A stretch of 12,638 nucleotides of DNA, taken from the NCBI GenBank assembly GCA_002436105.1, contig DIXU01000016.1, positions 1 to 12,638 on the forward strand, in the 5' to 3' direction. This document shows, in pieces, positions 1-6,963 of the stretch; the stretch's first letter is position 1, and every line of letters begins with the position of its first letter. A program made the position numbers and the translations under genes. Below the pieces are notes generated by a model. That model was not told where the DNA came from. It saw only the letters and a list, made by a program, of their open reading frames with translations, and did not search any database. The stretch is from Candidatus Aminicenantes bacterium UBA6072 (GTDB lineage: Bacteria; Acidobacteriota; Aminicenantia; UBA2199).

Positions 1-134
1 TACACAACATTTGACAATATCTCACACTGACACTGTCACTGACACCCTTACTGGCAGTTCATTCAGTTTCCTATTGAGCAGGAATTGCGTATAATCGGAT
101 TTCGATTCAAGAATGCCTTTCTGGAGGTGCTTCG
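1..134. promoter_or_regulatory. Leader region of the glutamate-synthase-like gene, with a degenerate repeat and a candidate -10
   Basis: Bases 20-57 are a degenerate run of CACTGA/CACTGG-like units related to the run at 2607-2637. A perfect TATAAT lies at 90-95 on the + strand. No good -35 is present 16-18 bp upstream, so promoter assignment is tentative. Transcription from it would give a leader of roughly 33 nt. A GGAGG Shine-Dalgarno at 123-127 sits 7 nt before the ATG at 135 and supports that start. Confidence 0.45.
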
Positions 135-1670
135 ATGAGCTTCAGTCCCTCTCTTGCCAGCCCGGTCACGAACACGCGGCTGCGCACCCCGAACTGCGTC
201 ACCGATGTTTCCGGCATGTGCGCCGCCTGCACCGCCGACTGCCTTGGCCCCTGCGAGATCGGCCTTTCGGCGCTGCGCGGCCCCGAGGCCATCCTGCCCT
301 TCGCCGCCGACCGCAACCAGTTCGCCTCGGAAAAGCGCTATCCCGTCGATTTCTCCCATTTCAATATCAACGGCCGGGTTTTCGGCGCCGTCGGGCTGCC
401 GGAAGACCCGGTCCAGGCCTGCTTCGCCAATGCCGACATCGCCTCGACGTTCGGCGCGGAGCGCGCCGTTCCCATGCGCGCGCCATTCATCCTGCCGGCC
501 ATGGCCAAGCTGGCCTGGAGAGAGTACTTCGCCGGAGCCGCGCTGTACGGCGTTGCCGTCGTCATCGGCGAGGACGTCATCGCCAAGGACCCGGGGCTGG
601 TCGTCAAGGGCCGGCGGGTCGCCGAATCGCCGCTGCTGGCCGAGATGGTCTCCGCCTTCCGCCGCTTTCAGCGCGGCGGGGGGGACATCGTGCTGCAGGC
701 GAATTTCGACGACGAGTACCACGGCGTGCCGGAGTTCGCCATCGCCAGGCTGGGAGTCAAGTCGGTGGAGCTGAAATTCGGCCAGGCGGCCAAGGGGATC
801 CAGGGCATGGGCCAGGTGGCGAAGATCGAGGATGCGCGGCGCTTCAAGGCGCTCGGCTACATCGTCCGGCCCGACCCCGATGACCCCGCCGTCGCCGCGG
901 CCCACGCCGCCGGCATCGGGCCGCAGTTCGAGAAGATCGGCAAGCTGCCGATGTGGCGCCCGGAGGAGCTCGTGCGCCGGGTCGCCGGGCTGCGGCAGCT
1001 GGGCGCCGAGCGGGTTTGCTTCAAGACCGGACCGTTCGCTCCCCGCGACATCCGCCTGATCCTGGAGATCGCCTCGGAGGCCCGGATCGACCTCGTGACC
1101 CTGGACGGCGCCGGGGGCGGGACCGGGCACAGCCCGGCCAAGATGATGAACGAGTGGGGCATGCCGACGGTGACGCTGGAGGCGGTCGCGTATCGCATCC
1201 TGGATGAATTCGCCCGGGCAGGCAAGCCGCTGCCGCCGTTGGCCATGGCCGGCGGCTTCGCCAGCGAGGACCAGGTCTTCAAGGGACTGGCGCTGGGGGC
1301 GCCCCATGTCCGCCTGATCGCCATCGGCCGGGCGGCCATGGCCGCCGCTTCGGTGGGAAGGCAGGTGGGCGAGGCGATCCGCAGCGGCAAGCCGCCGAAG
1401 GAAACCGCCCGCTTCGGCGCCACCGTCGAGGAGGTTTTCGCCGGCTACCGCCTGCTGAAGGCGGAGTACGGCGACGAAACCGCATCCATCCCGACCGGGG
1501 CGATCGGCCTCTATTCCTACCTGGACCGGGTCGCGGTCGGCCTCCAGCAGCTCATGGCCCTGAACCGGAAATTCGCCCTGCGCCACATCGGCCGCGAGGA
1601 TATCGTCCCCCTCACCGAGATCGCCGCCAAAACGACCGGCCTGCCGACCTACGAGCAGTTGCTGGACTGA
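135..1670 (+). CDS. FMN-binding glutamate-synthase-like oxidoreductase (GltB central/FMN domain homologue)
   Basis: This 511-residue protein resembles the FMN/synthase part of the large glutamate synthase subunit, without the amidotransferase or GXGXG parts that bring GltB to about 1,500 residues. The flavin-barrel signatures are visible: D324-GAGGGTGHSP-334 (matching the GltS GHDGGTGASP-type loop) and AMAGGF at 370-375, followed by a K-x-LALGA helix and an IGRA phosphate-binding turn. The N-terminus carries a Cys cluster (C21, C29, C32, C36, C40; pattern CxxCxxxCxxxC from C29), a possible iron-sulphur site. The Cys-rich 3Fe-4S loop of canonical GltS after the flavin site appears absent; the region reads SIPTGAIGLYSY. 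The family is usually assumed to move electrons to or from a 2-oxo acid or glutamate, but this short form may have another substrate. It is a single gene that converges on nikR. Start chosen from the GGAGG at 123-127. Confidence 0.85.
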   Translation: MSFSPSLASPVTNTRLRTPNCVTDVSGMCAACTADCLGPCEIGLSALRGPEAILPFAADRNQFASEKRYPVDFSHFNINGRVFGAVGLPEDPVQACFANADIASTFGAERAVPMRAPFILPAMAKLAWREYFAGAALYGVAVVIGEDVIAKDPGLVVKGRRVAESPLLAEMVSAFRRFQRGGGDIVLQANFDDEYHGVPEFAIARLGVKSVELKFGQAAKGIQGMGQVAKIEDARRFKALGYIVRPDPDDPAVAAAHAAGIGPQFEKIGKLPMWRPEELVRRVAGLRQLGAERVCFKTGPFAPRDIRLILEIASEARIDLVTLDGAGGGTGHSPAKMMNEWGMPTVTLEAVAYRILDEFARAGKPLPPLAMAGGFASEDQVFKGLALGAPHVRLIAIGRAAMAAASVGRQVGEAIRSGKPPKETARFGATVEEVFAGYRLLKAEYGDETASIPTGAIGLYSYLDRVAVGLQQLMALNRKFALRHIGREDIVPLTEIAAKTTGLPTYEQLLD

Positions 1671-1704
1671 ACGCTTGATCTGTCGGGTTTGAATTGCGCA
1701 AATG

Positions 1705-1720
1705 GCCGGAGTTTCCCGGC
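1705..1720. terminator. Small hairpin between convergent genes (weak terminator candidate)
   Basis: A GCCGG/CCGGC inverted repeat with the 6-nt loop AGTTTC lies in the 52-bp gap between the converging glutamate-synthase-like gene and nikR, 2 bp beyond the nikR stop. Neither strand has a proper U-tract after it, so intrinsic termination is doubtful. Confidence 0.25.
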
Positions 1721-1722
1721 GG

Positions 1723-2142
1723 TCACTCCAGGTGGCGGCCGGTGGTGGTCGTGATCAGCTTGCCGTGCTTGACCCCCTTGGCGCTCAGCAGCTGGCCGGC
1801 GAGCTCCTGGATCTCGCTGGCGGATCCCTTCAGGATGACGACCTCCAGGCAGTTGTGCTCGTCCATGTGGATGTGGGTGCTGGAGAGGATGACTCCCAGG
1901 TGGTGGTGCTGGATGTCGGTCAGCTTCTTGGACAGGTCGCGCACCTCGTGGCTGTAGACCAGGCTGAGAACGCCCATGGCCGGCCCCCTGTCGGCCTGCC
2001 ACTCGTCGGCGACCAGCCGCTCGCGGATCAGGTCGCGGATGGCCTCCGAGCGGTTCCGGTACCCCAGCCGGGAGATGAACCGGTCGAATTTCCCCAGCAG
2101 ATCCTCGTCCAGCGAAACCCCGAAACGGACCAGTTTGCCCAT
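1723..2142 (-). CDS. nikR: Nickel-responsive transcriptional regulator NikR
   Basis: From the preferred ATG at 2142 the protein has 139 residues, close to the usual NikR length (about 133-150). Residues 1-45 form a ribbon-helix-helix DNA-binding domain (strand KLVRFGVS, then LDEDLLGKFD and the RNRSEAIRDLIRE helix). The rest is the ACT-like tetramerisation and metal-binding domain. The high-affinity nickel ligands of E. coli NikR (His76, His87, His89, Cys95) match H79, H90, H92 and C98 with identical spacing. NikR binds operators upstream of nickel-uptake or nickel-enzyme genes and represses them when nickel is sufficient. An AGGAAGG Shine-Dalgarno lies just before 2142; starting at the more upstream ATG (2199) would add 19 residues unlike the family N-terminus. 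No nickel transporter, hydrogenase or urease gene is in the window, so its targets are elsewhere. Confidence 0.95.
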   Translation of the reverse strand: MGKLVRFGVSLDEDLLGKFDRFISRLGYRNRSEAIRDLIRERLVADEWQADRGPAMGVLSLVYSHEVRDLSKKLTDIQHHHLGVILSSTHIHMDEHNCLEVVILKGSASEIQELAGQLLSAKGVKHGKLITTTTGRHLE

Positions 2143-2176
2143 GGATGCCTTCCTATTTGGATAATTTCTGATGGTC

Positions 2177-2182
2177 ATTATA
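2177..2182 (-). promoter_or_regulatory. Candidate -10 box of nikR
   Basis: TATAAT on the minus strand, placed to give a leader of about 28 nt before the nikR ATG at 2142. No convincing -35 lies 16-18 bp upstream. I looked for an E. coli-type NikR operator (GTATGA-N16-TCATAC) here and saw none. Confidence 0.4.
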
Positions 2183-2220
2183 TTGCTTTTTGAGTGCAAA
2201 GGGAATTCGGGTTCAAAAGA

Positions 2221-2275
2221 CTTCAGACATCAGACGTTAGATGTCAGACGTCAGACGTTAGACGCTAGATGTTAG
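2221..2275. repeat. Degenerate short tandem repeat, CAGACGT/TAGATGT type
   Basis: About 55 bp built from five to six copies of a 7-10 bp unit (consensus YAGAYGTYAGACGT), partly self-complementary. It lies in the nikR/propeller-gene intergenic region. There are no regular spacers, so it is not a CRISPR array. Confidence 0.7.
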
Positions 2276-2338
2276 CAAGATAATCAATAAGGATGAATGG
2301 AAATCGGCGCAGGGCAGGACATAGGCAAAAATCAAGAA

Positions 2339-2390
2339 ACAGTTCGACGTTCGAGGCTGCGCTTCGCGTCCCCTTGGGGGATTCGCCGTA
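2339..2390. repeat. GC-rich imperfect hairpin block in the intergenic region
   Basis: This block contains TCCCC-TT-GGGGGA at 2369-2381, flanked by GCG.../...CGC-like arms. A related TCCCC-gctaa-GGGGA hairpin occurs in the second repeat region at 10830-10844, which suggests both belong to one dispersed repeat family. No U-tract is present. Confidence 0.45.
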
Positions 2391-2460
2391 AAAAAATGAT
2401 ATTCCAAAGCAAAAGTTTAAAGTAAGAAAAGACAATTCATGGAGAAAAGGAGCTGAAAGG

Positions 2461-2602
2461 GCCTTCGTTTTGGAAATTGGAAATTGGAGTTTGGAATTTG
2501 TTTGGGATTTGGTGCTTGGGATTTGGAATTTGAGTCTTCCGATTATCTTTTCTCTTCCCGTCAACCTTCTACCGTAAACCGTAAACCGATTTCTTTCAAT
2601 TC
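2461..2602. repeat. Dispersed AT-rich repeat, copy A (inverted relative to 10649-10786)
   Basis: Low-complexity DNA dominated by TTTGGAATTTG / TTTGGGATTTGG words, followed by AGTCTTCC and a CCGTCAACC...CCGTAAACC tract. Its reverse complement aligns along about 140 bp with 10649-10786, sharing in order GAATTGAAAG, GGTTGACGG, a GGAAGACT-AAATTCC block, AGCACCAAATCCCAAACAAAT, TTTCCAAAACGAAGGC. It is clearly AT-richer than the flanking genes and appears non-coding. Translations of it give artefactual peptides. Confidence 0.85.
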
Positions 2603-2606
2603 TTGC

Positions 2607-2637
2607 TGACACTGACCCTGTCACTGGCACTGGCAAG
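2607..2637. repeat. CACTGA/CACTGG short repeat run
   Basis: Tandem degenerate hexamers (CTGACACTGACC, TGTCACTGGCACTGGCA) flanked by CTTGC/GCAAG. A similar run is at about 20-57. It ends about 50 bp before the propeller-gene ATG. Confidence 0.65.
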
Positions 2638-2688
2638 ATTGACTTCGCGGTCGCGCTTCCTTACAATCGCATACGGAATCGAGGATTC

Positions 2689-5481
2689 ATGACCCCCCAT
2701 GCCGCCGTGATCAGCAAGCAAGGCTCCATGCCGGGACGTGGACGACGCCTCCTGGCCTGGCTCGTCCTCCTGGTCTGCCCGCTGGCGCTCAGGCCGCAGG
2801 AACTGGTCATCCCTGCCGAGCGCGTCACCGCCGACGCCGGGCTGTTCAACGACGTGATCTACAGCGTTTTCCAGGACCGCAGCGGATTCATCTGGCTCGG
2901 CGGCAGCCTCGGGGTCACGCGCCACGACGGCATTCATTTCCGGGTTTTCCGCCGGGCCAACACCCTGCCCCGGCCGCTGAGCAGCGATTACGTCCTGTCC
3001 ATCGCCCAGGACCCGGGCGGCGACCTCTGGCTGGGCACGGTCGGCGGACTGAACCGCATGGAGATCGCCAGCGAAAGCTTCACCGCCTACCGCCACGATC
3101 CCCACGACCCGCGCTCGATCCCCGACGACTGCATCAACCATCTCTGCGCGTCCAAATCCCGCCCGGGCCTGCTCTGGGTGTCGACACGCAAGGGCCTGGG
3201 CCTCTTCGACACGAAGACGGGCGAGTGCCGGAGCTTCCGGGCCGATCCCTCGCGACCGGGATCGCTGGCCAGCGACCAGGTGAACATGGTGTACGAGGAT
3301 TCGCTCCGGCGGGTCTGGGTGGCCACCTCCGGCGGCCTCCAGCGCTTCCTGCCCGCGAGCGGGAGCTTCGAGAGCTTCCGCCACGACCCCGCGAACGAGA
3401 ATTCCCTCGCTGATGACCGCGTGTTCGAGATCTTCGAGTCGCCGCGGTTCCCCGGCATCCTCTGGCTGGGCAGCGCCGGCAACTCCCTCAGCCGCTTCGA
3501 TACCGACCGCAACTCCTGGCAGCGCTACTCGCTCCCCGATGTGCATCTTGCCGATCCACGCGACAACTCGATCCTTTTTATCACCGATTATCCCGACGAC
3601 CCCGGCGCGCTGCTGCTGGGAACACTGAACGGGCTCCACTGGTTCGATCACGCCCGGGGCGCCTGGCGGCGGATCGTGCTGCAGGACCAGTTCGGGGAGC
3701 GCGGCGACCCGCGCGACGAAGCGATCTACTCGGTGTTCCACGACCGCTCCGGGATGTGCTGGGTCAGCGTCGGCAACCGCGGCCTCTTCAAGTGCCTGCC
3801 GCAGCCCGATTTTTTCCGCCGCCACCTGAACCCAGGCATCGGCGTCGACCCCGTGGCCGCCAACCGTGTCTGGGGCATGAGCGAGGGCGACCCGGGACGG
3901 ATCTGGCTGGCGACGGCGGCCGGAGCGTTCCGCTATGCCCCCGAGTCTGGCGTCTACGAACGCTTCCCCCTGGCGGCCGGCCGGCCGGACATGGCGGGAT
4001 TCAACCGCGTGTACCGCATCCTCCAGACCCGCCGCGGCGAGGTCTGGGCGTCCACCGTCGGCGGCCTGGTCCGCTTCGACCCCCGCAGCCGGGAAAATGA
4101 AGTATTCGCCGCCAGGGCGGATGACCCCGCCACCCTGGGCTTCACCGCCGTGGCCATGATCCGCGATGACTCGCGGGGCGATGTCTGGATCGCCTCCGAC
4201 TTCTGCCTGCTGCGCTGGGACTCCCGGGACCGGGCCTTCAAGCGCTACCTGCACGACGCGGACGATCCCGGCAGCCTCAGCGCCAGCCATGTCAATCCCG
4301 TCATGGAGGACCGTGAGGGGAACGTCTGGATCGGGACCGAGAACGGACTCAACCTGTACGACCGCGATCGCGATTGCTTCATCCGCTTTTATCTCGATTC
4401 TCCCGACCCGAGCAAGGAGACGCAGAATTACATCATGATCCTGCACCAGGACCTGCAGGGCCGCATCTGGATCGGGACCTCCAACGGCCTCAACCTGATG
4501 GAACGCTCCCGGGCCGGGGTCCGTTTCCAGCACTTCAGCGCCCCCGGCTCCACCCTGCGCAACTTCATCCTGGGCATCGCCGGGGACGACGGGGAGAACC
4601 TCTGGATCAGCAGCGCCGCCGGCCTCTCGCGCTTCGACATGAAGTCAGGGACCTTCACCGTTTACGACAGCCGCGACCGGGTGCCGGCCTTCGCCCTGAC
4701 CTACGGGAGTTACCTGCGCCTGAAGAACGACGAAATCTTTTTCGGCGGCTTGCAGGGGCTGCTTTCCTTCAAGCCCTGGCTGGCGCGGAGCAACCGCACC
4801 GTGCCGCCCCTGGCCTTCACCGACATCCAGGTCTGGCGCCGGCCGGTGGCCATCGGCGGCGACTCGCCGCTGCCGCGCTCCATCGTCCTGGCTCCCGACC
4901 TGGTCCTTTCCCACCGGCAGAACAGCCTGGGCGTCTCATTCGCCGCCCTGAGCTACGTGAGGCCCGACAAGAACCAGTACGCCTTCCGCCTCGACGGCCG
5001 CGACGATTCCTGGCACGACCTCGGCTTCGAGCACAGCGTCAACCTGGATAACCTCAGGCCCGGCCGCTACCGGCTGCGGGTGCGGGGCTCGAACAACGAG
5101 GGGCAGTGGAACCAGGAGGGCATTTCGCTGGCCATCCGCATCCGGCCGCCGTGGTGGCGCACGTGGTGGTTCCGGGTGCTGTCCCTGCTGGCCGTCGCCG
5201 TTGTTCTCGTGCAACTGTACCGCGCGCGCGCGCGGCTGCTGGCGGCGCGCATCCGCACCGAGATGGCCATGGACAACTACTTCGACAGGTTCGGCATCTC
5301 GGCCCGCGAGCGCGAGATCGTCCACCTGCTGCTGCGCGGCAAGAGCAATCGCGAGATCGAGGATGCCCTGTTCATTTCCGTGAGCACGGTGAAGAGCCAC
5401 GTCAACCGCATTTTCCAGAAACTGAAAGTCAAGAACCGCGCCCAGCTGATCGCCCTGTTCAAGAACCTGGAAGTCAAGTAG
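2689..5481 (+). CDS. Membrane-spanning propeller sensor: 14 Reg_prop-type blades, Y_Y_Y domain, TM helix, LuxR-type HTH
   Basis: 930 residues. An N-terminal hydrophobic segment (about 20-36) acts as signal peptide or anchor. From about 54 to 712 I count 14 repeats of the two-component-regulator-propeller type (V-x-x-I-x-x-D-x-x-G-x-[IL]-W-[IL]-G-[ST]-x-x-G-L), enough for two seven-bladed propellers. A Y_Y_Y (triple tyrosine) domain follows at about 757-815, including YAFRLDG. A WWR...WW-started transmembrane helix lies at about 826-846. A LuxR/GerE-type HTH occupies 864-928 (SAREREIVHLLLRGKSNREI, then STVKSHVNRIFQKLKVKNRAQ). The sensor part should be periplasmic and the HTH cytoplasmic. Homologous sensors of the SusR/hybrid two-component type bind polysaccharide fragments and signal through a histidine kinase; here no kinase or receiver is visible, so it looks like a membrane-tethered one-component regulator. 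A GAGG lies 7 nt before the start; an ATG at 2728 (M14) is also possible. It probably heads a three-gene run. Confidence 0.92.
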   Translation: MTPHAAVISKQGSMPGRGRRLLAWLVLLVCPLALRPQELVIPAERVTADAGLFNDVIYSVFQDRSGFIWLGGSLGVTRHDGIHFRVFRRANTLPRPLSSDYVLSIAQDPGGDLWLGTVGGLNRMEIASESFTAYRHDPHDPRSIPDDCINHLCASKSRPGLLWVSTRKGLGLFDTKTGECRSFRADPSRPGSLASDQVNMVYEDSLRRVWVATSGGLQRFLPASGSFESFRHDPANENSLADDRVFEIFESPRFPGILWLGSAGNSLSRFDTDRNSWQRYSLPDVHLADPRDNSILFITDYPDDPGALLLGTLNGLHWFDHARGAWRRIVLQDQFGERGDPRDEAIYSVFHDRSGMCWVSVGNRGLFKCLPQPDFFRRHLNPGIGVDPVAANRVWGMSEGDPGRIWLATAAGAFRYAPESGVYERFPLAAGRPDMAGFNRVYRILQTRRGEVWASTVGGLVRFDPRSRENEVFAARADDPATLGFTAVAMIRDDSRGDVWIASDFCLLRWDSRDRAFKRYLHDADDPGSLSASHVNPVMEDREGNVWIGTENGLNLYDRDRDCFIRFYLDSPDPSKETQNYIMILHQDLQGRIWIGTSNGLNLMERSRAGVRFQHFSAPGSTLRNFILGIAGDDGENLWISSAAGLSRFDMKSGTFTVYDSRDRVPAFALTYGSYLRLKNDEIFFGGLQGLLSFKPWLARSNRTVPPLAFTDIQVWRRPVAIGGDSPLPRSIVLAPDLVLSHRQNSLGVSFAALSYVRPDKNQYAFRLDGRDDSWHDLGFEHSVNLDNLRPGRYRLRVRGSNNEGQWNQEGISLAIRIRPPWWRTWWFRVLSLLAVAVVLVQLYRARARLLAARIRTEMAMDNYFDRFGISAREREIVHLLLRGKSNREIEDALFISVSTVKSHVNRIFQKLKVKNRAQLIALFKNLEVK

Positions 5482-5490
5482 CCGCCGCTA

Positions 5491-5519
5491 TTGACACGGG
5501 CGGGAAAACCCGCAACAAT
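5491..5519 (+). promoter_or_regulatory. Candidate sigma70-type promoter for the beta-helix gene, with a palindrome in the spacer
   Basis: TTGACA (5491-5496), a 17-bp spacer, then AACAAT (5514-5519, 4 of 6 to TATAAT). The spacer contains the perfect inverted repeat GCGGG-AAAA-CCCGC at 5500-5513, which could be an operator or a hairpin. It lies 9 bp after the stop of the propeller gene, so the downstream gene may have its own start site. Confidence 0.45.
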
Positions 5520-5581
5520 GACCCCCGGCGAGGAACTGCCCCCAGGCAACGGCCCCGCCGGAACCGCTGCAAGGAGTCGAC

Positions 5582-6904
5582 ATGATCACAAGGAGGAAGC
5601 GTCCCGTCATCGCGCTGGTCTTCATGCTGGCCGCAGCCGCGGCCTGCGCCGCCGACCTTTACGTCGCCCGCGACCGGGGCGACAACCAGAACGCCGGCAC
5701 GAAGGCGGCCCCGTTCAAGAACATCGAGGCGGCGCTGAAAGCCGCCCGGGCCGGCGATCGCATCCTGGTGGCGCAGGGCAATTACTTCGGGCTGCGCGGC
5801 AAGGGCTACCTGGACGTGCCGCAGCCGGTCGAGCTGGTCGGCGGCTTCGCCCCCGATTTTTCCGCCCGCGACGTCGTGAAGTTCCCGACGACCATCGTCC
5901 CGGACCGCGGCTCGGGGGCCAGCGGGCGCCGGCCGCTGCTCAGCGTCCTGAACGTCCCCGCCGGCTCCGCTTTCGTCCTGGACGGGTTCATCCTCGACCG
6001 CGGCGGGCAGAACGCCTATTCCCCGAAGGAGGGCCTGGTCGCGGGGCTGGGAGGCCGGATCCTGCGCGACACGGAGCGGCCCGCCGAGGGCCCCAGCACC
6101 GTTCACGAGCCGCTGCTGTGCTTCACCAACAAGGTCAACGCCCGCATCGAGGGCGATGTCGTCATCCGCAACTGCGTTTTCCTGAACGGTCATTTCGCCA
6201 TCCAGGGCGGTTTCAAGACCGGCCGGGTGCGCATCCTCAACAATGTTTTTGCCGGCAACAAGATGGCGGCCATCGAAGTGTTCGGCACCGGCGGCAAAAA
6301 AGGCCCCCGCGGGCCGCTGGAGAAGAGCGGCCACGTGGAGATCGCCAACAACACGATCGTGTTCACCTGGAGCCGGCTGAAGGATTTCGCCGACATGGGC
6401 TGCGGCATCCGCGTCATGACCATGGTCTCCTATGACATCCGCGACAACCTGATCGGCGGCAACGTGCTGGCCGGCATCGACCACACGCGCGGCAATCCCA
6501 ACGACTGGGTGAAGATCGACGACAACGTCCTTTTCCTGAACAAGCAGGCCCCGCTGTTGTACGTCGAGCCGGGCCGCTCGGCCGCCGGCATGATGGAACG
6601 CGTGCGCATCGGGGACATGAACGCCGACCTGGGGCTGGCCAGCTGCCGGGGAAACAGCGACAAGGTCGATTTCAAGTTGCCCGTGAACAGGACCTATATG
6701 GAGAATTTTCTCAATGCCCGCTACAGCGAAACGGCCGACTTCGCCCCCGATTCTCCGGCCAACGTGCTGCGCGAGGTCATGGGTTTGCCCAAGCAGGGCA
6801 AACTCATTACCCGGGTCTCCATGTTCGCCAACCGCTATCCGCTCCAGGATGCGCTGAAACTGTTCGGGGCTCCCGGAAAGGCCGGCGCGAAAAAGCCGGA
6901 GTAG
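5582..6904 (+). CDS. Secreted right-handed parallel beta-helix protein (DUF1565-like N-terminus)
   Basis: 440 residues with a classical signal sequence: RRKR, hydrophobic core about 8-21, then AACAAD near 20-25. C22 might be a lipoprotein cysteine, but the preceding residues are a poor lipobox. Just after it, residues 25-70 follow the pattern YVARD-x-GDNQNAGT-x-x-APFKNIEAALKAA-x-x-GDRILVAQGNYF, typical of the opening coil of pectate-lyase-like and DUF1565 beta-helices. Later coils show repeated N-N/D-N turns (NNVFAGN, ANNTIVF, RDNLIGGN, DDNVLFLN). Members include polysaccharide lyases, hydrolases and binding proteins; I see no catalytic signature that identifies a substrate. AAGGAG at 5571-5576, 5 nt before the ATG, fixes the start. 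It lies 100 bp downstream of the propeller-LuxR gene, which may control it. Export to the periplasm or cell surface is expected. Confidence 0.85.
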   Translation: MITRRKRPVIALVFMLAAAAACAADLYVARDRGDNQNAGTKAAPFKNIEAALKAARAGDRILVAQGNYFGLRGKGYLDVPQPVELVGGFAPDFSARDVVKFPTTIVPDRGSGASGRRPLLSVLNVPAGSAFVLDGFILDRGGQNAYSPKEGLVAGLGGRILRDTERPAEGPSTVHEPLLCFTNKVNARIEGDVVIRNCVFLNGHFAIQGGFKTGRVRILNNVFAGNKMAAIEVFGTGGKKGPRGPLEKSGHVEIANNTIVFTWSRLKDFADMGCGIRVMTMVSYDIRDNLIGGNVLAGIDHTRGNPNDWVKIDDNVLFLNKQAPLLYVEPGRSAAGMMERVRIGDMNADLGLASCRGNSDKVDFKLPVNRTYMENFLNARYSETADFAPDSPANVLREVMGLPKQGKLITRVSMFANRYPLQDALKLFGAPGKAGAKKPE

Positions 6905-6963
6905 CCGGCGCCCGCCGGCGGTTCTTACCCCTGCCCCGCTCCGGCGCGGGGAATGAGGTTTTC

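Noticed and set aside
63..1586. A 507-codon antisense open frame over the glutamate-synthase-like gene
   Set aside because: The composition is biased as expected for the antisense of GC-rich coding DNA, with no domains; the + frame has recognisable flavin-binding motifs and a ribosome site.
2221..2275. Possible CRISPR array
   Set aside because: Units are only 7-10 bp, degenerate and without spacers; no cas gene is present.
2265..2636. A 123-codon minus-strand open frame in the intergenic region
   Set aside because: It translates the dispersed repeat. The same KFQI-STKSQTN-K-type peptide reappears from the second copy at 10662-10895, showing that the similarity comes from repeat DNA, not from a protein family.
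2596..4533. A 645-codon open frame on the minus strand inside the propeller gene
   Set aside because: It is a shadow of a GC-rich gene. The translation is low-complexity (A, G, E, V, D-rich) with no fold signature, while the + frame gives clear propeller repeats.
6898..6922. GCCGGCG-CC-CGCCGGC inverted repeat just after the beta-helix gene as a terminator
   Set aside because: The loop is only two bases and there is no U-tract, so I do not call it a terminator.
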